Shown here: positions 57,302 to 64,000 of the stretch, piece by piece | How positions within the stretch are numbered: position 1 is the stretch's first letter | How the letters are laid out: every line of letters begins with the position of its first letter | From: Hymenobacter yonginensis | GTDB lineage: Bacteria; Bacteroidota; Bacteroidia; Cytophagales; Hymenobacteraceae | Direction of reading: 5' to 3' | Assembly (NCBI RefSeq): GCF_027625995.1 | Contig: NZ_CP115396.1 | Coordinates: 1,798,001 to 1,862,000 of the forward strand | Length of the DNA stretch: 64,000 bases | The notes under the pieces: generated by a model | Databases searched by the model: none | What the model saw: only the letters and a program-made list of their open reading frames with translations | Told to the model about the DNA's origin: nothing | Translations under genes and position numbers: made by a program

Positions 57302-58759
57302 CTACTTGCTTTTAGCTGCCTTGGGGGCCAGAGTGGCTGAAGACTGCACGCGCACGGCGGGCAGGGACACGTTGGCTGCGGCCGGGCGGGCGGGCACGGG
57401 AACCACCAACAGCTGCACCTGCGGGCGGTTGGTGCGGGCGCGCAGCCACTGGGCCAGCCGCTGCCGCTCCGCCAGCGGCAAAGCGTCGCGGGTTTCTGCA
57501 CTGACGACCAGCACGGTATCGGCAGGGAGCGAGTCGCGCACAACGGCTGGGCGGGGCAGCACCGTGAGGGACAGGCGACGCACGGCGGGATGCTCTACCT
57601 GCGCCTCGCGCAGCAGGGCCTCGGGAGCGGGCAGGGTCGTGCGGGCGGCCACCACCAGCTGCTGCATACGGTTCAGTTCCACCTCGTAGCGGCTCTGGGC
57701 CTGACTCTGGCGGGCGCGCATGTCTTCCAGCAGGCTCTGGCGCAACGTCTGGGCATCCAGCGAATCGTAGGCCTGCAAACCCTGGCGCACCACCAGCGAG
57801 GTCCGGTTCAGGCGGTAACTGGCCAGTTGGCGGCGGGCCGCGCCTAGACGGGCCGTATCCACGGGGCGGCCTACCAGCAGCACGTTGATGGTGCGCTGGC
57901 GGGGGTCAATCTGCCGCGTCACCACGTAGGTACCCGCGAAATCCAGCTCCTTAGCCACAAATTCCTCGGCGGCGTGGGCGTACACCGAGCGTTGCACGAT
58001 GCGGTAGCCCAGCCACACGCTGGGGCCGGCCACCACCACGGCCGCCGCCAGCATCAGGCGGCGCACCCGCCGGGCCTGGGCCTCGTCCTGAAAACGGTGG
58101 GCCGGCAGCCCCAGAAACCGAATCACCAGAAAAGCTGCCAGCGTGATGAATACGCAGTTGATGGAAAACAGGTAGAACGCACCCAGCGCGTAATCCCAGT
58201 GGCCCGAGGCCAGCCCGTAGCCGGCCGTGCAGAGCGGCGGCATGAGGGCCGTGGCAATGGCCACACCGGGAATGACGTTGCTTTTCTCGCGGCGCGTGAG
58301 GCCCACGGCCCCGGCCAGCCCCCCGAACAACGCAATGAGCACGTCCCAGATGGTGGGCTCGGTGCGGGCCAGCAGCTCCGACTGCGCCCCGCTCAAGGGC
58401 GTCAGCAGGAAGTACACCGTGGAAGTCAGCAGGCTGATAACCACTGCCAGCCCCAGGTTTTTCACGGCGCGCCGCAGCAGGTCGGGGTTGTTGGTGGCGG
58501 CGCTGTAGCCGACACTCACCAGCGGCCCCATCAGCGGCGAAATCAGCATGGCCCCGATGATAACGGCCGTGGAATTGACGTTGAGCCCCACTGAGGCAAT
58601 GAGGATGGCGAAGATGAGCACCCACAGATTGGTGCCCCGGAACGTAACGCCCGATTCCACGCTGTCCTCGATGACGGCCGGGTCGGCGGTATCGTCGCGC
58701 AGGTCAAACCGTTGGCGCAGGAAGCGCAGCAGCAGGGCGGGGTATTCTATCAGGGGCAT
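57302..58759 (-). CDS. DUF389 membrane protein
   Basis: A 485-residue protein. The N-terminal two-thirds (about 45-250) is the DUF389 domain with six helices, including ASVGLNVNSTAVIIGAMLIS, SPLMGPLVSVGYSA, and NVIPGVAIATALMPPLCTAG. The C-terminal 230 residues are soluble and contain a region with BON-like alternation (FAGTYVVTRQIDPRQRTINV) followed by a long helix and a C-terminal alpha/beta part. The function of DUF389 proteins is unsettled; small-molecule or ion transport is suspected. The ATG at 58759 is chosen. Confidence 0.88.
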   Translation of the reverse strand: MPLIEYPALLLRFLRQRFDLRDDTADPAVIEDSVESGVTFRGTNLWVLIFAILIASVGLNVNSTAVIIGAMLISPLMGPLVSVGYSAATNNPDLLRRAVKNLGLAVVISLLTSTVYFLLTPLSGAQSELLARTEPTIWDVLIALFGGLAGAVGLTRREKSNVIPGVAIATALMPPLCTAGYGLASGHWDYALGAFYLFSINCVFITLAAFLVIRFLGLPAHRFQDEAQARRVRRLMLAAAVVVAGPSVWLGYRIVQRSVYAHAAEEFVAKELDFAGTYVVTRQIDPRQRTINVLLVGRPVDTARLGAARRQLASYRLNRTSLVVRQGLQAYDSLDAQTLRQSLLEDMRARQSQAQSRYEVELNRMQQLVVAARTTLPAPEALLREAQVEHPAVRRLSLTVLPRPAVVRDSLPADTVLVVSAETRDALPLAERQRLAQWLRARTNRPQVQLLVVPVPARPAAANVSLPAVRVQSSATLAPKAAKSK

Positions 58760-58902
58760 AGGCGGGCGGAATTTGGGGAATTTTCGGGTGCTTACGGTGG
58801 CGTTGCGCGGGTGTTGGCCCAAAGCGCCGTTGCTTCACCAGCCCACGGGGTAAACCTTGGGCCACGGAGCGGTTGCCGCGGCACGATTCAGCTGGCGGCC
58901 AG

Positions 58903-59016
58903 AACGATGTAGAGACGCGACACTTCGCGTCTCTCCGCCAGAACGACTGGCACCGCACCGTGCGCCTAAATAACGTCAGCAACGAGTAGACGCGAAGTGT
59001 CGCGTCTCTACACCGT
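58903..59016. repeat. Paired inverted repeat, family D (GACACTTCGC variant)
   Basis: Arms GTAGAGACGCGACACTTCGC, GTCTC (58909-58934) and the inverse GACGCGAAGTGTCGCGTCTC, TAC (58989-59012), with GTCAGCAACGAG before the right arm. The variant core is the one also seen in the third unit of the array at 23412. Confidence 0.88.
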
Positions 59017-59076
59017 TGCGGGGCTGGGCAAGGCCGGAAGCATTGTCACATTCTCCAAAGCCGATATAGCCATCCA

Positions 59077-59116
59077 AACGGCGCGGGGGCGCGAACTGCA
59101 AAGTTCGCACTACTAC
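59077..59116. repeat. Solo arm of a family C repeat
   Basis: ACGGCGCGGGGGCGCGAACT, GCAAAGTTCGCACTACT matches the right arm of the family C elements (compare 37602-37647). No partner arm is nearby. Confidence 0.8.
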
Positions 59117-59207
59117 CCGCCTGTCGGCCCCAAACGAACAAGGCGGCGTTTTCCCGGCAATTCCGCGTAATTTCGCCCGTTCCGATTCATTGCATACCCG
59201 ACTGCCC

Positions 59208-61985
59208 ATGCCCGGCTACCATCCCCAGGATATTGAGAAAAAGTGGCAAGCCCACTGGAAAGATCAGCAGACGTTCAAGGCCGATAACGCCTCCGACAAG
59301 CCCAAATACTACGTGCTCGACATGTTTCCGTACCCCAGCGGGGCGGGGCTGCACGTGGGCCATCCGCTGGGCTACATTGCCTCCGATATCGTGTCGCGCT
59401 ACAAGCGCCTGCGCGGCTTCAACGTGCTGCATCCTATGGGTTTCGACTCGTTTGGCCTGCCCGCCGAGCAGTACGCCATCCAGACCGGCCAGCACCCGGC
59501 CATCACGACGGAGCAGAACATCGACACCTACATCCGGCAGCTCAACTCCCTGGGCTTCAGCTACGACTGGAGCCGCGAGGTGCGCACCTCCGACCCCGCG
59601 TACTACAAGTGGACGCAGTGGATTTTCCTCAAGCTGTTCAATAGCTGGTACAACCTCGACACCAACAAGGCCGAGCCGCTGAAAACGCTGCTGGAGAAGT
59701 TCGAGCAGCACGGCAGCGAAGGTATCCGCGCGGCCGGCGACGACGAGGAGCGCCACAGCTTCACGGCGGGCCAGTGGAAGCTGTTCTCGGAAAAGCAGCG
59801 CCTGCAGGCCGTGCACCCCTACCGCCTGGCCTACCAGCAGGACACCTACGTGAACTGGTGCCCCGGCCTGGGCACGGTGCTGAGCAATGACGAGGTGAAA
59901 GACGGCCTCTCGGAGCGCGGCGGCTTCCCCGTGGAGCGCCGCCTGATGCCCCAGTGGAACCTGCGCATCACCGCCTACGCCGACCGCCTCCTCCAGGGCC
60001 TCGACTCCCTCGACTGGCCCGATGCCGTGAAGGAAATGCAGCGCAACTGGATCGGCAAAAGCATCGGCGCCGAGGTCAGCTTTGCGGTGCAAGGCCACGA
60101 GCAGGCACAGATCAAAGTGTACACCACGCGCGTGGATACCATTTACGGTGCCACGTTCCTGGTGCTGGCGCCCGAGCATGAGCTGGTGAAGGAGCTGACC
60201 ACGCCGGAGCAGCAGGCCGAAATCCAGGACTACATCGACGCCACCAAGCGCCGCTCGGAGCGCGACCGGATGGCCGATACCAAGACGGTTTCCGGCGCTT
60301 TCACCGGCTTCTACGCCCTCAACCCGTTCAGCAACGAGCCCATCCAAATCTGGATTGCCGATTACGTGCTGGCTGGCTACGGCACCGGTGCCGTGATGGC
60401 CGTGCCCAGCGGGGACCAGCGCGACTACGTGTTTGCCAAGCACTTCAACTTGCCCATCACGCAGGTGGTGGATGCCCAGCAGATTGACGAGCAGGCCGAC
60501 CCGACCAAGGACGGCCTCTACCTGCACGGCCTCATCAAAGGCCAGAACTACAAGCAGGCCACCCAAACCCTGATTGGGGAGCTGGAGCAGCGCGGCATCG
60601 GCAAGGGCAAAACCAACTTCCGCATCCGCGATGCCATCTTCGGCCGCCAGCGCTACTGGGGCGAGCCCATCCCGATTTACTACAAGGAAGGCACTGCCTA
60701 CGGCGTGGCCGAAGCCGACCTGCCCCTGGTGCTCCCGGAAATCGACGAGTACAAGCCCACCGAAACCGGCGAGCCGCCCCTGGGCCGCGCCAAGGACTGG
60801 AAATACAAAGGCCTCTACGAGTACGAGCTGAGCACCATGCCCGGCTGGGCCGGCTCCAGCTGGTACTACCTCCGCTACATGGACCCGCAGAATACCGGTC
60901 GTTTTGTGGGCGAGGAAGCCGAGCAGTACTGGCAGCAGGTTGATTTATATATGGGTGGCGCAGAGCACGCTACGGGCCACCTGCTCTACTCCCGCTTCTG
61001 GCACCTGTTCCTGAAAGACCTCGGCGTGGTATCGGCCCCCGAGCCCTTCCAGAAGCTTATCAACCAGGGTATGATTCTGGGCCGCTCGAATCTTGTGTAT
61101 CGTGTTCAAGGCACCAACACATTTGTCAGCGCTGGTAAGAAAGATGCTTATAAGACGACAGAACTGCACGTTGATGTAAACATCGTAGAGAATGATGTAC
61201 TAGACGTGGAAGCTTTCAAAAGCTGGCGTGGTGAGTATGCTTCTGCTGACTTCATCTTGGAGGACGACGGAACATATGTTTGCGGCACATTGGTAGAAAA
61301 GATGTCAAAATCACTCTACAACGTGGTGAACCCCGACACGCTGATTGAACGGTACGGGGCCGATGCGCTACGCCTGTACGAGATGTTCCTCGGGCCGCTG
61401 GAGCAGTTCAAGCCCTGGAACACCAACGGCATGAGCGGCGTGGCCGGCTTCCTCAAGAAGCTCTGGCGCCTCTACCACCCCCAGGACGGCACCTTCGCCG
61501 TAACCGACGAGGCCGCAACGCCCCAGGAGCTAAAGGCCCTGCACAAGGCCATCCGCAAGGTGGAAGAGGACATCGAGAAGTTCTCGTTCAACACCACCGT
61601 CAGCGCCCTGATGATTACGGTGAACGAGCTGACGGCCCTCGACTGCCACAAGCGCGCCATCCTGGAGCCGCTGGTGCTGCTGCTCTCCCCCTACGCCCCG
61701 CACCTCGCCGAGGAGCTATGGCAGCAGCTCGGCCACCCGGCCGGCAGCATCAGCCACGCCCAGTACCCCGAGTTCCGCGAAGAGTATCTGGTGGAAGACA
61801 CCGTGAACTACCCCGTGGCCATCAACGGCAAGGTGCGCGAGACGCTGCAGTTCCCCGCCACCGCCACCCCCGCCGACATCGAAGCCGCCGTGCGCGCCTC
61901 CGACTTCCTGCCCCGCTTCGCCGAAGGCAAGGAGCCCAAGAAGTTCATCGTCGTGCCCGGCCGCATGGTGAACGTGGTAGTGTAG
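59208..61985 (+). CDS. leuS: Leucine--tRNA ligase
   Basis: A 925-residue class I synthetase that charges tRNA-Leu. The HIGH signature is GLHVGH (about residues 48-53, in PYPSGAGLHVGHPLGY), the editing domain (about 250-440) contains TTRVDTIYGATF and GTGAVMAVPSGDQRD, and KMSKS is at about 698-702 (VEKMSKSLYNVVNP). The anticodon-binding domain follows. The ATG at 59208 (MPGYHPQDIEKKW) is preferred over a TTG at 59190. Bases about 61090-61318 have much lower GC and different codon use than the rest of the gene, although the protein sequence is normal. A terminator follows. Confidence 0.98.
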   Translation: MPGYHPQDIEKKWQAHWKDQQTFKADNASDKPKYYVLDMFPYPSGAGLHVGHPLGYIASDIVSRYKRLRGFNVLHPMGFDSFGLPAEQYAIQTGQHPAITTEQNIDTYIRQLNSLGFSYDWSREVRTSDPAYYKWTQWIFLKLFNSWYNLDTNKAEPLKTLLEKFEQHGSEGIRAAGDDEERHSFTAGQWKLFSEKQRLQAVHPYRLAYQQDTYVNWCPGLGTVLSNDEVKDGLSERGGFPVERRLMPQWNLRITAYADRLLQGLDSLDWPDAVKEMQRNWIGKSIGAEVSFAVQGHEQAQIKVYTTRVDTIYGATFLVLAPEHELVKELTTPEQQAEIQDYIDATKRRSERDRMADTKTVSGAFTGFYALNPFSNEPIQIWIADYVLAGYGTGAVMAVPSGDQRDYVFAKHFNLPITQVVDAQQIDEQADPTKDGLYLHGLIKGQNYKQATQTLIGELEQRGIGKGKTNFRIRDAIFGRQRYWGEPIPIYYKEGTAYGVAEADLPLVLPEIDEYKPTETGEPPLGRAKDWKYKGLYEYELSTMPGWAGSSWYYLRYMDPQNTGRFVGEEAEQYWQQVDLYMGGAEHATGHLLYSRFWHLFLKDLGVVSAPEPFQKLINQGMILGRSNLVYRVQGTNTFVSAGKKDAYKTTELHVDVNIVENDVLDVEAFKSWRGEYASADFILEDDGTYVCGTLVEKMSKSLYNVVNPDTLIERYGADALRLYEMFLGPLEQFKPWNTNGMSGVAGFLKKLWRLYHPQDGTFAVTDEAATPQELKALHKAIRKVEEDIEKFSFNTTVSALMITVNELTALDCHKRAILEPLVLLLSPYAPHLAEELWQQLGHPAGSISHAQYPEFREEYLVEDTVNYPVAINGKVRETLQFPATATPADIEAAVRASDFLPRFAEGKEPKKFIVVPGRMVNVVV

Positions 61986-62002
61986 TTTTAGCTGTTAACG
62001 AG

Positions 62003-62048
62003 TAGCAACAAGGCCCGCCGGATTCGTCCGGCGGGCCTTGTTGCTTTT
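62003..62048 (+). terminator. Strong intrinsic terminator of leuS
   Basis: Perfect 18-bp stem GCAACAAGGCCCGCCGGA / TCCGGCGGGCCTTGTTGC with a TTCG tetraloop, followed by TTTTCT. Confidence 0.95.
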
Positions 62049-62063
62049 CTGCGGTGAACCGGT

Positions 62064-62157
62064 AGTAGCGCGAACTTTGTAGTTCGCGCCCCCGCGCCGT
62101 TCGGACGATTCCGTTTCAGCGGCGCGGGGACGCGAACTACAAAGTTCGCGCTACTGC
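62064..62157. repeat. Paired inverted repeat, family C
   Basis: Arms AGTAGCGCGAACTTTGTAGT, TCGCGCCCCCGCGCCG and the inverse, almost identical to the element at 36281. It ends 1-2 bp from the stop codon of the NAD(P)-binding protein gene. Confidence 0.92.
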
Positions 62158-62158
62158 C

Positions 62159-62809
62159 CTAATACGCCGCCGTGAACCGCTGGCGGCTGTGCTTGGGCTG
62201 CTCTACTTCGTCGAGGACTACTACGGCCAGGTCTTCGCCCGAGAGGATGCTGCGGCCTTCAGCGTTGAAGACCGGGCTTTCGGTGCCGAGGCGGTAGTGC
62301 CCGGTGCGGCCGGTGTCGATGCCGGGGTGCATTTCGATGGCGGGGCTCAGGAACGTCCAGTCGAGGGTGTCGTTGGTTTTCAGCTCGTTGTGGTAGTCGC
62401 GGGCGGCCTGGGCGCCGGGCTTGATGTCGGCGGGGAAGTCCGGGCCATCGACCAGCTGCTGGCCGTTGAGGTAGAGGCTGCCGGCCCCGCCGATGGCTAC
62501 CAGCCGCGCCACGCCCGATTGCACGGTGGCGGCTTCGATGGCGCGGGCCCCTGCCAGGAAGTCGTGGTAGAGGTTGGGGTTGGTCCAGCCCGCGCTGAAG
62601 GCGTTGATCACCACGTCGTGGCCGGCCAGCTGGCGGGCGGTTTCGTCAACGTGGGTTACGTCGCCGGTTACCACGGTCAGGTGGTCGGAGGTTTGGGTGA
62701 GCTTGGCGGGGTCGCGCACGAGGGCGGTTACGTGGTGGCCGCGCTGCAGAGCTTCGGCTAGGATGCGGGAGCCAACAAAGCCAGTGGCACCGATGAGGGC
62801 AATTTTCAT
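62159..62809 (-). CDS. NAD(P)H-binding protein of the atypical SDR family
   Basis: A 216-residue protein with the Rossmann fingerprint [16 protein letters not shown] (GxTGxxG, residues 5-11), and [18 protein letters not shown]. The C-terminal [19 protein letters not shown] is typical of YwnB/NmrA-like short proteins. It probably reduces a quinone or small carbonyl, or senses NAD(P) state. It lies downstream of the Rrf2 gene on the same strand, with an operator-like palindrome (62848-62866) just before its start. Confidence 0.88.
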   Translation of the reverse strand: MKIALIGATGFVGSRILAEALQRGHHVTALVRDPAKLTQTSDHLTVVTGDVTHVDETARQLAGHDVVINAFSAGWTNPNLYHDFLAGARAIEAATVQSGVARLVAIGGAGSLYLNGQQLVDGPDFPADIKPGAQAARDYHNELKTNDTLDWTFLSPAIEMHPGIDTGRTGHYRLGTESPVFNAEGRSILSGEDLAVVVLDEVEQPKHSRQRFTAAY

Positions 62810-62847
62810 GGCAGTAAAGGGTAAAGTGAAGAGAAAAAGAAACACGC

Positions 62848-62866
62848 TGTAACCAATACGGTTACA
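62848..62866. promoter_or_regulatory. Operator candidate TGTAAC-N7-GTTACA
   Basis: The palindrome TGTAACCAATACGGTTACA lies 39 bp before the ATG of the NAD(P)-binding protein gene. The same sequence and spacing recurs upstream of the Rrf2 gene (63373-63391). Confidence 0.75.
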
Positions 62867-62886
62867 ATCAAGCGCAAAAGAAAAAG

Positions 62887-63327
62887 TCAGGAAATAAGGG
62901 CTTTGGCCGCAATGTCGGTGGTGACCTGCTGCAGGGTGGTGTGGGCCAGCACCCGCTCCAGGGCCGTTTGGGCGCGTTGCAGCGTATCATCCAGCGCCGA
63001 CTGAATATGGCGGCCCACCAGGCAGGCCGGGTTGGGCTTGTCATGCACGCTGAACAGCTGGCCTTCCTCCACTACTTCCACGGCCCGGTACACTTCCAGC
63101 AGCGTGATGGTGGCCGGCTGGCGCGTCAGGGACGTACCGCCCGAAGCCGGCCGCACTTCCACCAGCCCGGCTTTCTTGAGCTGCCCCAGAATCCGCCGAA
63201 TCACCACCGGATTGGTGTTCACGCTGCCCGCCATGCGCTCCGAGGTCAGCAGCACGCCATCCTGCTCTGGCAGCGCCAGCAGGGAAAGCACGTGTACGGC
63301 GACAGAAAAACGGCTGCTGATCTGCAT
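62887..63327 (-). CDS. Rrf2-family regulator (YwnA-like)
   Basis: A 146-residue winged-helix protein: SSRFSVAVHVLSLLALPE, then LTSERMAGSVNTNPVVIRRI, LGQLKKAGLVEVRPASGGTS. Only one Cys is present (NPACLVG), so it lacks the three-Cys Fe-S site of IscR/NsrR and belongs to the YwnA-like branch, which may sense thiol-reactive or disulphide signals through this Cys (inference). It probably represses itself and the adjacent NAD(P)-binding protein gene through the TGTAAC-N7-GTTACA sites. Confidence 0.9.
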   Translation of the reverse strand: MQISSRFSVAVHVLSLLALPEQDGVLLTSERMAGSVNTNPVVIRRILGQLKKAGLVEVRPASGGTSLTRQPATITLLEVYRAVEVVEEGQLFSVHDKPNPACLVGRHIQSALDDTLQRAQTALERVLAHTTLQQVTTDIAAKALIS

Positions 63328-63360
63328 AATCTGAAAGAGGAAAGCGGGGATTCAGAAAAA

Positions 63361-63393
63361 CAAAGGTAGCATTGTAACTACCTTTGTTACAAA
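63361..63393. promoter_or_regulatory. Divergent promoters with embedded operator
   Basis: On the minus strand TTTG (63390-63393), 21 bases, then TACCTTTG (63361-63368) form a good -33/-7 pair for the Rrf2 gene. On the plus strand TACCTTTG (63379-63386) faces the bestrophin gene. The operator TTGTAAC-N7-GTTACAA (63372-63392) overlaps both. Confidence 0.72.
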
Positions 63394-63461
63394 TTGGTTT
63401 TCGGGCGCTGATTTCATTCCGTAGCCCAACTCTCTGCCGGCCACCCCCGGCCCTCCGCCCC

Positions 63462-64000
63462 ATGATCATCCGCCCGAAGTACAACTGGTTCCGCATGCTG
63501 TTCGTGTGGCACGGTTCGGTGCTGCCCCAGATTCTGCCCCGCTTGCTGCTGCTGCTGCTCGTCTCAACGGCCGTGACGTATTTCCACGGCACTATTTTTC
63601 AGTACCACGTGCCGCTCACGGCGGCGCCGTTCAGCCTGTTCGGGGTGTCGTTGGCCATCTTTTTGGGCTTCTACAATTCCGTCAGCTACGACCGGTTCTG
63701 GGAGGGCCGCAAGCTCTGGGGCGCGCTGCTCAACGACACCCGCTCGCTGGCCCGGCAGGCGCTGACGCTCAGCGGCTACCCGCCCGATGCGCCGCAGGTG
63801 CAGCACTTCGTGCGCCTGCTCATCGCCTTTTCGCACGCGCTCCGCCACCAGTTGCGCCACACCAGTCCGGCCGCCGACCTGCACCGCTTGCTGCCGCCCG
63901 AACTGGCCGCCACGGTGCAGCAGGCCCAGTTTCAGCCGGTGCTGCTGCTGCGCGAAATGGGCCACTGGCTCCGGCAGGCCCACACCACCGGCTACCTCGA
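63462..64000 (+). CDS. Bestrophin family protein (3' end missing)
   Basis: The first 179 codons of a bestrophin/UPF0187 (YneE-like) protein, running off the right edge. Visible are the N-terminal YNWFRMLFVWHGSVLPQILP, the TM helix LLLLLLVSTAVTYF and the signature GVSLAIFLGFYNSVSYDRFW, EGRKLWGALLNDTRSLARQA. Relatives form pentameric chloride or cation channels in the inner membrane. It diverges from the Rrf2 gene and may share its operator. Confidence 0.9.
   Translation, partial: MIIRPKYNWFRMLFVWHGSVLPQILPRLLLLLLVSTAVTYFHGTIFQYHVPLTAAPFSLFGVSLAIFLGFYNSVSYDRFWEGRKLWGALLNDTRSLARQALTLSGYPPDAPQVQHFVRLLIAFSHALRHQLRHTSPAADLHRLLPPELAATVQQAQFQPVLLLREMGHWLRQAHTTGYL

Larger units (their letters stand above)
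58760..59207. other. Gene-free stretch with repeats upstream of leuS
   Basis: A 448-bp gap between the divergent DUF389 and leuS genes. It contains a family D pair (58903-59016) and a solo family C arm (59077-59116). A possible -7-like TAATTTCG is at 59168. No gene is seen. Confidence 0.6.

Noticed and set aside
1-64000. tRNA, rRNA and riboswitch genes
   Set aside because: No cloverleaf-like sequence with a T-arm GTTCGANTC motif, rRNA core or recognised aptamer was noticed by eye; a covariance-model scan (tRNAscan-SE, Infernal/Rfam) would be decisive.

Overview
The window looks like chromosomal DNA of a high-GC member of the Bacteroidota, most likely Hymenobacter or a close relative. This is inferred from GC-rich codon use, mostly absent Shine-Dalgarno sites, TAnnTTTG-type -7 boxes (alaS, the MMPL gene, the Rrf2/bestrophin divergon), lineage-typical families (DUF4266, DUF3570, TIGR03643, CrtA-like protein), and dense dispersed palindromic repeats. 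No rRNA, tRNA, CRISPR array, prophage or transposase gene was seen.

Layout. 1-5087: end of an efflux adaptor gene, then a run of Rieske lipoprotein, thioredoxin-like protein, ApbE flavin transferase, DUF4266 lipoprotein and DUF3570 outer-membrane protein. 5500-16600: mostly housekeeping genes (rhodanese, GNAT, alaS, MerR-type regulator, dprA, class IV aminotransferase, thyA, TIGR03643) plus a pair of tiny paralogous genes. 16749-20219: an MMPL/RND exporter and small envelope proteins. 20278-30043: an extended cluster of SWIM zinc-finger protein, DUF5691, MoxR-like AAA+ ATPase, DUF5682 and VWA protein, with small, partly AT-richer genes and palindromic repeats wedged between them. This is the best candidate for a poorly described multi-gene system.

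30109-42873: assorted metabolic genes (DUF1810, aldo/keto reductases, VOC, cupin, UPF1-like helicase, SlyD-type FKBP, AraC regulator, hydrolase, AcpH, PNPOx-fold protein, CrtA-like protein), including one aldo/keto reductase broken by a single amber codon. 43157-46511: di-heme peroxidase and two WD40 proteins. 46748-52744: coiled-coil protein, membrane/coiled-coil protein, a substrate-binding protein fused to an OmpA domain, ABC permease and ABC ATPase, reading as one envelope-associated transport operon. 53679-57156: NtrC-type response regulator and histidine kinase. 57302-64000: DUF389 protein, leuS (with an AT-rich patch over the KMSKS region), an NAD(P)-binding protein with its Rrf2 regulator and matching operators, and the start of a bestrophin gene.

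Across the window, at least five families of paired inverted repeats occupy intergenic junctions. Some are nested inside one another, some abut stop codons, and one half-copy appears to have been absorbed in frame into the DUF5682 gene.
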